DNA of 64,000 nucleotides, taken from Humidesulfovibrio sp. Lineage in GTDB: Bacteria > Desulfobacterota > Desulfovibrionia > Desulfovibrionales > Desulfovibrionaceae. Position 1 is the first letter of the stretch. The number at the start of each line of letters is the position of its first letter. The stretch lies in assembly GCF_030689645.1 (NCBI RefSeq), contig NZ_JAUYFU010000077.1:37624-101623 (forward strand), in the 5' to 3' direction. A model generated the notes under the pieces. That model worked only from the letters and a program-made list of their open reading frames with translations. It was not told the DNA's origin and made no database searches. Below are positions 17,381 through 25,332 of the stretch, in pieces. A program made the translations under genes and the position numbers.

Positions 17381-17474
17381 GGAAGCGTATCGTCACCGGT
17401 GTGGCGCCCAGACTTCAAATCTGGTGTGTGGTCGAGAGGTCACAGGTAGGTTCGACTCCTATACGCTTCCGCCA
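17381..17474 (+). tRNA. selC: tRNA-Sec (anticodon TCA), selenocysteine
   Basis: This 94-base gene folds as a bacterial selenocysteine tRNA. It has an eight-base-pair acceptor stem (GGAAGCGT with ACGCTTCC), a discriminator G with encoded CCA, and a long variable arm. The anticodon loop CTTCAAA has TCA at 17415-17417, and the T-loop TTCGACTCC matches E. coli selC. It shows that UGA can be read as selenocysteine in this organism. No selenoprotein gene is recognisable in the window, but fdhD further along suggests formate dehydrogenases, which are often selenoproteins. Confidence 0.97.
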
Positions 17475-17527
17475 TCTTGCGCTTTGTGCCAGTTGAGCCA
17501 TTGGCGCGCAGGGTGCCGAAGCGGAAA

Positions 17528-17547
17528 TTTTGCGGGCTCCCGCAAAA
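17528..17547. other. Perfect inverted repeat between the two tRNA genes
   Basis: TTTTGCGGG and CCCGCAAAA flank a two-base centre. As RNA it would form a GC hairpin, but the following bases are A rather than T on both strands, so it is not a canonical terminator. It may still separate the two tRNA transcripts. Confidence 0.5.
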
Positions 17548-17552
17548 AATGC

Positions 17553-17581
17553 TTGCCAAGGAGACGGGGGTTGCCTTAAAG
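17553..17581 (+). promoter_or_regulatory. Promoter of tRNA-Val
   Basis: TTGCCA (17553-17558) and TTAAAG (17576-17581) are 17 bases apart and end 13 bases before the tRNA, the expected position for a tRNA promoter. Confidence 0.65.
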
Positions 17582-17594
17582 AGTCCTTCCCAAC

Positions 17595-17670
17595 GGGCGA
17601 TTAACTCAGCGGTTAGAGTGCCACCTTCACACGGTGGAAGTCCCGAGTTCAAATCCCGGATCGCCCACCA
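17595..17670 (+). tRNA. tRNA-Val (anticodon CAC)
   Basis: A 76-base cloverleaf: acceptor GGGCGAT with ATCGCCC, encoded ACCA end, anticodon stem CCACC/GGTGG around TTCACAC, giving anticodon CAC at 17628-17630, and T-loop TTCAAAT. It reads GUG valine codons, and it is followed immediately by a terminator. Confidence 0.97.
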
Positions 17671-17679
17671 GGAGAAATC

Positions 17680-17703
17680 AGCCCCGCCTCGCGGGGCTTT
17701 TTT
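17680..17703 (+). terminator. Intrinsic terminator after tRNA-Val
   Basis: AGCCCCGC and GCGGGGCT pair around a CTC loop and are followed by six T residues. Confidence 0.93.
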
Positions 17704-17738
17704 CGTTCTGAGTCCCGGCCTTCTACACAGGAAACATC

Positions 17739-18206
17739 ATGCGCATCGTGCTCTACCAGCCGGAAATTCCGCCCAACACCGGGAACATCGCCCGGCTCTG
17801 CGCGGCAACTGCCACCCCGCTTCATCTCATCGAGCCGCTGGGCTTCAAGATCGACGACAAGCATCTGAAACGCGCCGGGCTGGACTACTGGCCAAACGTG
17901 AACCTTTACGTGCACCCACACTGGGCCGCCTTTGAATCCGCCCTCATATCGGTGGGGCCGAGCCGCGTGGTGCTTACCAGCGCGCGCGGCGGCGTGCCGC
18001 ACCATGATTTCCGGTTCGAGCCCGGCGACGCCATAGTACTTGGGCCGGAAACGCGCGGTCTGCCGGAATTTCTTTTCGACCTCTGCCCGCTTCGCGTGCG
18101 CATCCCCACCCTGGACACAGTGCGCAGCCTGAATCTCTCCACCGCGGCGGGAATCCTGCTGTACGAGTCTCTGCGCCAGACAAACGGCCTGGGCGCCTTG
18201 TCCTGA
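17739..18206 (+). CDS. trmL: tRNA (cytidine/uridine-34 2'-O)-methyltransferase TrmL
   Basis: TrmL methylates the wobble ribose of some leucine tRNAs. The 155-residue protein has the SPOUT fold signatures: MRIVLYQPEIPPNTGNIARL at the start, HLIEPLGFKIDD, the knot region LGPETRGLPEF and the C-terminal VRSLNLSTAAGILLYE, which holds the SAM-binding loop. Length is that of the family. It follows the tRNA-Val terminator by 35 bases, which is probably fortuitous clustering of tRNA functions. No promoter is obvious in that short gap. Confidence 0.95.
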   Translation: MRIVLYQPEIPPNTGNIARLCAATATPLHLIEPLGFKIDDKHLKRAGLDYWPNVNLYVHPHWAAFESALISVGPSRVVLTSARGGVPHHDFRFEPGDAIVLGPETRGLPEFLFDLCPLRVRIPTLDTVRSLNLSTAAGILLYESLRQTNGLGALS

Positions 18207-18222
18207 GGTTTGCCCAACGCCC

Positions 18223-18251
18223 TTGCACACGGGCCAACCAGCGGGTACTAC
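18223..18251 (+). promoter_or_regulatory. Promoter of the rfbB-rfbD operon
   Basis: TTGCAC (18223-18228) and TACTAC (18246-18251) are 17 bases apart. Transcription would start about 25 bases before the rfbB ATG at 18283, leaving room for its AAGGAG site. Confidence 0.6.
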
Positions 18252-18282
18252 ACGCTGAACCATAAAGCATAAGGAGCGACTC

Positions 18283-19302
18283 ATGCGCCTTCTCGTCACC
18301 GGCGGCTGCGGATTCATCGGGGCCAATTTCCTCTACGCCATGCGCCAGCGCCACCCCGACTGGCAGCTCGTCAATCTGGACAAGCTCACCTACGCGGGCA
18401 ACCTGGGCAGCCTGCGGGCCCTTGAGGCTGAGGCGGGCAGCGCCTACGTCTTCATCCATGGCGACATCTGCGACCGCGACCTGGTTTCCGCCCTGCTGGC
18501 GGAGCATGCCGTCGACGCAGTGGTGAATTTCGCGGCTGAAAGCCATGTGGATCGCTCCATCGACGACCCCGCTCCCTTTGTGGTGACCAACGTACTGGGT
18601 GCGCAGAACGTTTTGGATTGCGCCCGGCGCGCCGGAATCAAGCGCGTGGTGCATGTCTCCACGGACGAAGTTTACGGTTCCCTGGGCGAAACAGGACAGT
18701 TCCACGAAAACACGCCCCTGGCGCCCAACAGCCCATACTCGGCCTCCAAGGCCGGGGCCGACCTGCTGGCCCGCGCCTACCACGAGACCTACGGCCAGGA
18801 CGTGGTCGTCACCCGCTGCTCCAACAACTACGGCCCCTACCAGTTCCCGGAAAAGCTCATCCCCCTCATGTACACCAAAGCCATCAAGGGCGAGCCTTTG
18901 CCCGTATACGGCGACGGCCAGAATGTACGCGACTGGATCTTCGTGGATGACCACTGCCGGGGCGTAGAACTGGCGTTGTTAAAGGGACGTCCGGGGGCAG
19001 TGTACAACTTCGGCGGCGCGGCGGAGATGCCGAACATCGAAGTGGTGCGCACCATCCTGCGCCTCACCGGGCAGAACGACAGCCTCATCCGCTTCGTCAC
19101 CGACCGCCCCGGCCATGACCGCCGCTATGCCATGAACTTCGACCTGGCGGAGCGTGAGCTTGGCTTTGCCCCGTCCGTCACCTTTGCCGAGGGCATGTCG
19201 CGCACCATCGCCTGGTACCAGGCCAATTCCGTGTGGCTGGACGAGGTGCAAAGCGGCGCCTACCTCAAATTCATGGACCGCTGGTACAAGGAGCGCTCAT
19301 GA
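18283..19302 (+). CDS. rfbB: dTDP-glucose 4,6-dehydratase RfbB/RmlB
   Basis: This enzyme converts dTDP-glucose to dTDP-4-keto-6-deoxyglucose, the second step of dTDP-rhamnose synthesis. The 339-residue short-chain dehydrogenase has the NAD loop GGCGFIGANF near residues 7-16, the active site region STDEVYGSLGETGQF, the YSASKAGAD catalytic Tyr-x3-Lys motif, and the RCSNNYGPYQFPEKL block typical of RmlB. It overlaps rfbD by an ATGA, so the two are translationally coupled. rfbA and rfbC are not in the window. Confidence 0.95.
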   Translation: MRLLVTGGCGFIGANFLYAMRQRHPDWQLVNLDKLTYAGNLGSLRALEAEAGSAYVFIHGDICDRDLVSALLAEHAVDAVVNFAAESHVDRSIDDPAPFVVTNVLGAQNVLDCARRAGIKRVVHVSTDEVYGSLGETGQFHENTPLAPNSPYSASKAGADLLARAYHETYGQDVVVTRCSNNYGPYQFPEKLIPLMYTKAIKGEPLPVYGDGQNVRDWIFVDDHCRGVELALLKGRPGAVYNFGGAAEMPNIEVVRTILRLTGQNDSLIRFVTDRPGHDRRYAMNFDLAERELGFAPSVTFAEGMSRTIAWYQANSVWLDEVQSGAYLKFMDRWYKERS

Positions 19303-20219
19303 GCCTGCCCGAAAAAGCGCTGGTCTTCGGCGGCAGAAACGGCCTGCTGGGACGCGCCGTGGTTGACGCGCTGGCCGCTGCCGGTGTTGAGGCCATACCC
19401 GTTTCCAACGCCGACGTGGACTACTTCGACGCCGACGCCCTGGACGATTTCCTGGACACCTTCGAGCCGCCCCTTTCCGACGAGGACTACGACCCGGCCA
19501 CGCTTTGCCTGGTCAACGCCGTGGCCTACACCCAAGTGGACAAGGCCGAGGACGCCCCAGAGGAGGCTTACCGCCTCAACGCCGCCCTGCCCGCCCTGCT
19601 CGGCGTGCTGGCCGAAGAACGCGGCCACAGGCTGGTGCATTTTTCCACGGACTTCGTTTTCGACGGCGCCAAGCGCACCCCCTACCTGCCCACTGACGCC
19701 ACGGACCCGCTGTCGGTCTATGGCGCTTCCAAGCGGGCAGGCGAAGAGGCCTTGCTGGCCCTCGACATCCCCGGCCTGCTCATCCTGCGCACGGCCTGGC
19801 TCTTCGGGCCGGGCAAAATGAACTTCGTGCAACGGATGATTGAACTGGCAGCCGAACGACCAGAACTCAGCGTCGTGTCAGACCAGTTCGGATCGCCCAC
19901 ATACACCCTTGATCTGGCCGCGCTGACCGTGGCGCTGCTGAAAAACGGAGCGGCGGGCCTTCTGCACGCAGCCAACTCCGGCCCGGCCACCTGGCATGAG
20001 CTGGCCTCCGCGGCAATCGAACTGGCCCATAGCCCATGCAAGGTGATCCCCATCCGCACCAGCGGCTACCCCACCCGCGCCAAACGCCCGGCATACTCTG
20101 TGCTTGATCTCTCCGAGACCGCACGACGGGCGGGATACACGCCTCGACACTGGCGCGAAGCCCTGGCGGAGTATGTTGCGAAGCTCTTGGCCGAAGGGGC
20201 GGCCCAGCCACAGCCCTGA
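19299..20219 (+). CDS. rfbD: dTDP-4-dehydrorhamnose reductase RfbD/RmlD
   Basis: RfbD performs the last step of dTDP-L-rhamnose synthesis. The protein has 306 residues from the ATG at 19299, which overlaps the rfbB stop as ATGA; the longer upstream frame lies inside rfbB. It begins with an NADPH-binding loop (VFGGRNGLLGRAV), with FSTDFVFDG, PLSVYGASKRAGE (catalytic Tyr-x3-Lys) and RTAWLFGPGKMNF further along. The DQFGSPTYTLDLA block is diagnostic of the family. It feeds rhamnose to a surface polysaccharide, consistent with the glycosyltransferase just downstream. Confidence 0.94.
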   Translation: MSLPEKALVFGGRNGLLGRAVVDALAAAGVEAIPVSNADVDYFDADALDDFLDTFEPPLSDEDYDPATLCLVNAVAYTQVDKAEDAPEEAYRLNAALPALLGVLAEERGHRLVHFSTDFVFDGAKRTPYLPTDATDPLSVYGASKRAGEEALLALDIPGLLILRTAWLFGPGKMNFVQRMIELAAERPELSVVSDQFGSPTYTLDLAALTVALLKNGAAGLLHAANSGPATWHELASAAIELAHSPCKVIPIRTSGYPTRAKRPAYSVLDLSETARRAGYTPRHWREALAEYVAKLLAEGAAQPQP

Positions 20220-20256
20220 GCCCGGCTTGCCAAAGCCCGGCGATTGTGGTTTGCCA

Positions 20257-21294
20257 ATGGTCATGCGGACATTCTTCTTTCTGCCGCCCGTGCGCCAGGC
20301 CGCCGGAGGCATCACCGTCATCCGGCGCATGGCCGCCTTCCTTACAGCCTCGGGCCGCGAGGCCTTTCTTGTCCCGCGCGAAACGTCCGGCCAAGGCCAG
20401 GGCTGGTCTCCCTCCGAGGCCTGGGTGGATGCGCCCGTGGTCCCCTGGGACCAGCTCCAGCTCACCCCGCAGGATCTCTGGGTCGTGCCGGAAGGCTGGG
20501 TCAACGCCCTTGCGCCCGGCTTCAACGCAGGCGCCCGCTGCCTGGTCTACGTGCAGAACTGGGCCTACCTGCTCTCCGCCTTGCCGGAGGGAGTCAGCTG
20601 GCGCAAGCTGCCTGTGATTTTCGCCGCCGTGTCCGACCCGGTGGCGCAGTTTGTCGCCGCCACCACCGGCCAGAGCGCGCCCGTACTGCGTCCTGGCATC
20701 GACACAAACCTTTTCCGCGCTCCCAAAGCAAAGCCCGACCCGGCCGATGGCATCCGCATCGCCTGGATGCCGCGCAAGAACAAAGCCCTGGCTAAACAGA
20801 TTCAGGAAACATTCCAGAACCTGGACGAAGACCTTGCCGCACGATGCGATTGGGTGGAGATCTCCGGCCTGCCCGCCTCCGGCGTGGCCGAGGCCCTGGC
20901 CTCCGCGCACATATTTCTGGCCACGGGCTTCCCCGAGGGCTGCCCCCTGCCGCCCCTTGAGGCCATGGCCTGCGGCTGCCTGCCCGTCGGCTTCATGGGC
21001 TTTGGCGGCGCGGACTACATGCGTCAGGCGCTCGCCGCTGACCAGGACCCTGCTCCCTTCGCCCCCTGGTGGCCGGTGCGTGATGTCCCATGGGGCGGCA
21101 ACGGCCTCTGGAGCGCCGACGCGGACATCCTGGGCGCGGCCCTGCACCTGAAAACAGCCGCAACCTGGGCGCTTGCGGATAGTCCCAATCTCTCCACAAC
21201 CCTGGCCAATGCCCGCGCCACCGCCGACGCATACACCTTGGACATCCAGCGCCACAGCGTGCTTGAGCTCTGGTCGCGCCTGGAAACCACCTGA
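20257..21294 (+). CDS. GT-B type glycosyltransferase (GT4-like)
   Basis: This 345-residue protein is started at the ATG at 20257 (MVMRTFFFLPPVRQ), because the long in-frame extension overlaps rfbD and reads as shadow sequence. The N-terminal PVRQAAGGITVIRRM resembles GT4 acceptor loops. The C-terminal half has VLRPGIDTNLF and FLATGFPEGCPLPPLEAMAC, the E-x7-E-like donor nucleotide-sugar site. No strong Shine-Dalgarno site is seen. It follows rfbD in the same direction, so it may transfer rhamnose or another sugar to a surface glycan. Donor and acceptor are unknown. Confidence 0.75.
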   Translation: MVMRTFFFLPPVRQAAGGITVIRRMAAFLTASGREAFLVPRETSGQGQGWSPSEAWVDAPVVPWDQLQLTPQDLWVVPEGWVNALAPGFNAGARCLVYVQNWAYLLSALPEGVSWRKLPVIFAAVSDPVAQFVAATTGQSAPVLRPGIDTNLFRAPKAKPDPADGIRIAWMPRKNKALAKQIQETFQNLDEDLAARCDWVEISGLPASGVAEALASAHIFLATGFPEGCPLPPLEAMACGCLPVGFMGFGGADYMRQALAADQDPAPFAPWWPVRDVPWGGNGLWSADADILGAALHLKTAATWALADSPNLSTTLANARATADAYTLDIQRHSVLELWSRLETT

Positions 21295-21311
21295 GAAGAA
21301 CCCAGAGCAGC

Positions 21312-22163
21312 ATGTCAAAAAAGAACAAGCCCCCCCGGCCAGAGCCGGAGACCCTCGGCCTGCCCCTGGCCGGAGTGGATTCCCACGCGCACATGGACCT
21401 GGACGACTTCGACGCCGACCGTGAAGATCTTCTCGACCGTGCCCGCGCCTGCGGCGTGTCCCGCATCGGCAACGTGTTTCTCGGTCCGCAGGCCTACCAC
21501 AAGAACCGCCATTACTTCGACCACAGGCCGGAGGTGTTCTTCATCCTCGGCATCCATCCTGGCAATGCCGACCAGTGCACGCCGGAAACGGTGGAAGCCA
21601 TGCGCCAAGCCTTTGCCGCAGACCCGCGCCTCAAGGCCCTGGGCGAAATCGGCCTGGACTACTACTGGGACGACCACCCGCACGAACTGCAACAGCAGGT
21701 GTTCCGCACGCAGTTGGCCCTGGCCGCAGAACTCGGCCTGCCCCCGGTGATTCATTGCCGCGACGCGTCAGACAGCCGCAACGCCTTTGACGACACCATA
21801 CGCACGCTTGAAGACGCCGGCTTCAGCGGGCGCAAGCTTTTGTGGCACTGCTTCGGCGGCGATGCGTCCCAGGCGCGGCTGGTTCTGGACCACGGCTGGC
21901 ATGTGAGCATCCCCGGCCCAGTGAGCTACGGACGCAACAGCGCACTGCGCGAAGCAGTGGAGACGATCCCCCTTGAGCGCATGCTGATCGAAACAGACTG
22001 CCCGTACCTTACCGCCGAGCCCTGGCGCGGCAAACGCAATCACCCGGCCCTGGTTGGCTTTACCGCAGCCTGCGTGGCCGAGGTCAAAGGCCTTGCGTCA
22101 GAGGCTGTTTGGATCGCCACAGGCCGGAACGCCAGCTCCTTTTTCAATCTGGAGGACAGCTGA
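21312..22163 (+). CDS. TatD-family metal-dependent hydrolase/DNase
   Basis: The protein has 283 residues of the amidohydrolase-like TIM-barrel TatD family. Metal ligands are visible in VDSHAHMDLDDF near residue 22, the GEIGLDYY motif, the VIHCRDAS histidine, LLWHCFGGD and the ETDCPYLTAEPWRGKRNHP block, all in the standard order. Members show 3'-5' exonuclease activity on damaged or single-stranded DNA. Its stop overlaps the next gene start (TGATG), which implies coupling with the thioesterase, although no functional link is obvious. Confidence 0.9.
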   Translation: MSKKNKPPRPEPETLGLPLAGVDSHAHMDLDDFDADREDLLDRARACGVSRIGNVFLGPQAYHKNRHYFDHRPEVFFILGIHPGNADQCTPETVEAMRQAFAADPRLKALGEIGLDYYWDDHPHELQQQVFRTQLALAAELGLPPVIHCRDASDSRNAFDDTIRTLEDAGFSGRKLLWHCFGGDASQARLVLDHGWHVSIPGPVSYGRNSALREAVETIPLERMLIETDCPYLTAEPWRGKRNHPALVGFTAACVAEVKGLASEAVWIATGRNASSFFNLEDS

Positions 22164-22621
22164 TGACCACCCCGCACCTGACCAACGCCGAACGCGCCGA
22201 ACGTTACGCCAGGCTCAAGCGTTTCTTCAACAACCGCGACAGATTGTGTATGAATCTTGGCATTCAGGTGACGGACGTCAGCCTGGGTGTGGCCACTGCG
22301 GCCATGACCATTGAGGAGAAACACCTGAACGGGGCGGATGTGGCGCAGGGCGGGGCGATCTTCACCCTGGCGGATCTGGCCTTTGGCGCGGCTGCCAACT
22401 CCCACGGCACCCTGGCCCTTGGGGTCAACGCCAGCATAGCCTTCACCAAGGCTGCCACCTGCGGCAGCAGCCTTACTGCACACGCGCGGGAGACCGCCGT
22501 TTCCGGCCCCCTGGCGACCTATGTGGTGGAAGTCAAAAACGAGGACGGCGAGACCATCGCCACCTTCCAGGGCACAGCCTACCGCAAGCGCGAACGCCTC
22601 GACCTTTCCGCCTGGGGTTGA
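22163..22621 (+). CDS. PaaI-type hotdog-fold acyl-CoA thioesterase
   Basis: The protein has 152 residues from the ATG at 22163, which overlaps the tatD stop and has GGAGG eight bases upstream. The hotdog-fold core reads LNGADVAQGGAIFTLADLAF, matching the PaaI pattern (N..G..HGG..F.LAD.AF). Gln replaces the usual His in HGG, which may alter substrate positioning. PaaI enzymes hydrolyse hydroxyphenylacetyl-CoA and related aryl or acyl-CoA esters. No other phenylacetate gene is nearby, so a general CoA-recycling role is as likely. Confidence 0.85.
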   Translation: MTTPHLTNAERAERYARLKRFFNNRDRLCMNLGIQVTDVSLGVATAAMTIEEKHLNGADVAQGGAIFTLADLAFGAAANSHGTLALGVNASIAFTKAATCGSSLTAHARETAVSGPLATYVVEVKNEDGETIATFQGTAYRKRERLDLSAWG

Positions 22622-22649
22622 ACGCAGGGTAGAGAGACCGCCCAGACAC

Positions 22650-25229
22650 CTACATTTGGGCAGCCCGGTTCTTGGCGTTTTCCTCGGCAACGCGCTCGGC
22701 CAGGAGGGTAACGATGAAGCGGTTCACCGCCGCCGCCAACTGCGGGGCCTTTTGCTGGATAAGCGTGAAGCGCTCCACCGAAAGCTTGAACGCAACGCAG
22801 CGCTCCGTGGCGATGACTGAGGCGGAGCGCGGGGCGTTGGTATAAATGCCCATTTCGCCGAACACGGTGCCCGGTCCCATCTTCTTCAAACGCAAAAGCT
22901 TGCCGCCCGGCAACGCCAGCTCCACCTGCACCTTGCCAGATTGGAGGAAATACATGCAGTCCGAGGCTTCGCCCTGCTGCATCAAGCGATGCTTCCTGGG
23001 CACCTCAACCCGCTCCAGGCACTTCATAAGCGCAGGCACCAGCCGTGGATCCGGGAAGGTTGCCGCCAGCAACTCCTCCAAGGTCGTCTGATGCTGCTCC
23101 TGTAATCCATCTCCAGCTTCAGCCGCGACTCCGGCTAGAATCGCGTCCTCGCAGAACTCTAAAGCATAGTCCAGGTTCAATGCCACGCGGCACACGCCTC
23201 CGGAATCATCCATGCGATAGCCCAACCCCTCAAGATGCTCCTCAAGCTCCAAAGGCACGCTGGTGAGATAGAGCAAAAGCCCGCGTTGCCGCGCCAGGGT
23301 CTCCAGCCGTCGAAAGCCGGTGGAGGCAGAGGCACCAAGCCCGGTGACGGCCCCGAAATCAAGCAGCACGTAACGCAGGGACTGCGAAGCAAGCCGGTTG
23401 GCGACGATGCGCCAAAGGTCGTATAACGTGCCCAAAAACAAGAATCCCTGAAGCCGCAGCACAAGGATCTGTCCCCCGCGCTCCCGCAAGGTTCGACGCT
23501 CAGCGGGTGAGCGGTCGACATTGCTGTGATATACGTCGCCGCTTTGCGTAAAGCGAACCCCCCCACCGGAAACGGCGCGCGCAAGGCTCAGCATTGCTCC
23601 CAGGCCCAGGGTGGCGAAAACGCCCAGCACCGGCCCCAAAAACGCCACCATCAGGCATGAGGTCCAGGCAGCGCGATTGTCATCCTTGCGCGACAGTGGG
23701 TTGCGAGCATCGCGCAGCAACCAGCTCACGGGCATGACGAGCCCCATGGCCAGCAGGATGCCCAGGGGGACAAATGTCGGAATATGCTGCAAAATCGGCT
23801 GTCCAGCCAACAGAAAGCCAAGGCACGCGAGACCGACGGTGAACCCGGCCAAGGGCCCGGCGGCTCCCAGAGCCCGCAGCCCCAAGCTGCCGGAAAGCGA
23901 CAAGGATGAAGGCAAAGCCCCCGCAAGGCCGGATAGCAGGGAGGAGGCGCCGACCATGCACATCTGCTTATCCGGGTCGGAGTCGCGCTCAAGAACAGAC
24001 TCCAAAATGGGCGTGCGCATGAGTGAAGGGAGAATGGCGACAACAACCGCTGCGGCGAAGAAGTCAGCGCGAGAGGCCAGCGCCGGCCAATCGATGTGCG
24101 CCAGATGCTGCGCTTGAAAAAGACCCGGCAGCGCGCTCAGGTCCAGCATTGGCGGAAGACCCGGCTGTGCGGCGGCCAGGACGGCCAGGCCAGACAATGG
24201 CCCGGTGGTCAGCCCTGGCACCAGATGAGGGAACACGGCCAGCAGATTCCAGACGCCAATGGTCAGCGTAGCGAGCAAAAGCGGCCAGATGAGGCCGCCC
24301 AGAGTCATTTGCACCAGAAAATATGCCGCGCCGAAGCCCACGGCAGGCCCCCAGATATGCGACGCGCTGGCAAGAGCGTTGGGCACTTCGACGAGCGGCA
24401 GGACGGTAAGAGCGGCCAAGGCCGGGTCGACCTGAGCCATAACCTCAAGCCACGCCTTGACCAGCAGCAGGCCAAAGCCTGCAAGCATTCCGCCAAGCAC
24501 CTCCGACGGCAGAAAACGGACTCGCTCCGCAAGTCCAAACCGTGACAGCAGCACCCCAAAAGCACCGGATAAAAGCACAGAAAGAGTCAGCCCCGCCACA
24601 AGGGTTGCGGTCAAGGTCGCCCCAGATACATGGCCCAGGAGATCCGCACTCAAGACCCCCAGAAGCAGAAACACCGACACCGTCGCTGCGGGGTCCGGCC
24701 CGCCAAGGGCGACGGGCAGCCTTCCATGCAGGGCAAAGAACACGGAGCCCAGCACTGCGGGCACGAGGGTGAGCACCAGCGCGTGCGGCGTGAGCCCGGC
24801 TGCGGTGTTGACCGTGAGGGCCAGCATGGCCAGAGCCATACAGACCAGCAGTTCGTAGCCGCCGCCGACAATGCCGGAAAAGAAGTTCACCAGCAAATTG
24901 CCGGAAAAGAAATGGCGCAGATGCCCCATGGTGGTTTCAAGCCGTGGGCCTGCATCCACGGCCAGAGCTCCAGGGCTTTCCGCTGGCGTTGCGGAAACGG
25001 CCTTTGGCGGTTCGGCCTCAACCAGATCGTCCAGCTTTACGTCGTCGACGCCCGGCTCGGGCTGCGGGGGACGCACCACCTTGCCATGCTGCCCACATTG
25101 GGGGCACTTGGCCTCGCGTCCAAGGAGCTGTTCCGGAAGAGCCTGGGTGTGGCCGCATGAGGCGCAGGAGAACATAGCCCCGCCTGGTGCCGCTGCGTGA
25201 TCGAGATCTGTATGCTTTTCGTCGGACAC
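22650..25229 (-). CDS. SulP/SLC26-type transporter with zinc ribbon, STAS and cyclic-nucleotide-binding domains
   Basis: The protein has 859 residues from the GTG at 25229, chosen because GGAGG lies five bases upstream and a promoter (25271-25299) would start transcription at about the upstream ATG at 25265, ruling that out. Domain order: a zinc ribbon (FSCASCGHTQ...KCPQCGQHGKV, about 20-50); a SulP anion-transporter membrane domain with ten or more helices (about 115-520); a STAS domain (LVLRLQGFLFLGTLYDLWRI onward, about 555-660); and a C-terminal cNMP-binding domain with the phosphate cassette FGEMGIYTNAPRSASV (about 710-840). Substrate is not predictable; sulfate or bicarbonate are typical for the family. 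Convergent with paaI. Confidence 0.88.
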   Translation of the reverse strand: MSDEKHTDLDHAAAPGGAMFSCASCGHTQALPEQLLGREAKCPQCGQHGKVVRPPQPEPGVDDVKLDDLVEAEPPKAVSATPAESPGALAVDAGPRLETTMGHLRHFFSGNLLVNFFSGIVGGGYELLVCMALAMLALTVNTAAGLTPHALVLTLVPAVLGSVFFALHGRLPVALGGPDPAATVSVFLLLGVLSADLLGHVSGATLTATLVAGLTLSVLLSGAFGVLLSRFGLAERVRFLPSEVLGGMLAGFGLLLVKAWLEVMAQVDPALAALTVLPLVEVPNALASASHIWGPAVGFGAAYFLVQMTLGGLIWPLLLATLTIGVWNLLAVFPHLVPGLTTGPLSGLAVLAAAQPGLPPMLDLSALPGLFQAQHLAHIDWPALASRADFFAAAVVVAILPSLMRTPILESVLERDSDPDKQMCMVGASSLLSGLAGALPSSLSLSGSLGLRALGAAGPLAGFTVGLACLGFLLAGQPILQHIPTFVPLGILLAMGLVMPVSWLLRDARNPLSRKDDNRAAWTSCLMVAFLGPVLGVFATLGLGAMLSLARAVSGGGVRFTQSGDVYHSNVDRSPAERRTLRERGGQILVLRLQGFLFLGTLYDLWRIVANRLASQSLRYVLLDFGAVTGLGASASTGFRRLETLARQRGLLLYLTSVPLELEEHLEGLGYRMDDSGGVCRVALNLDYALEFCEDAILAGVAAEAGDGLQEQHQTTLEELLAATFPDPRLVPALMKCLERVEVPRKHRLMQQGEASDCMYFLQSGKVQVELALPGGKLLRLKKMGPGTVFGEMGIYTNAPRSASVIATERCVAFKLSVERFTLIQQKAPQLAAAVNRFIVTLLAERVAEENAKNRAAQM

Positions 25230-25270
25230 TGCGCCCTCCGCACTTGGTGGCGTCACATGACACATTGCTG

Positions 25271-25299
25271 ACTATGGCAAAGAATGCCGCATTTCTCAA
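25271..25299 (-). promoter_or_regulatory. Promoter of the SulP-type transporter gene
   Basis: On the minus strand TTGAGA (25299-25294) and CATAGT (25276-25271) are 17 bases apart. The predicted start near 25264 supports the downstream GTG at 25229 as translation start. Confidence 0.6.
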
Positions 25300-25332
25300 G
25301 ACCGCTTTGTCCGGCCACAGAAACTGCTGCGG

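Noticed and set aside
17528..17547. Terminator for tRNA-Sec
   Set aside because: The inverted repeat is perfect, but the bases that follow are A and not T on both strands.
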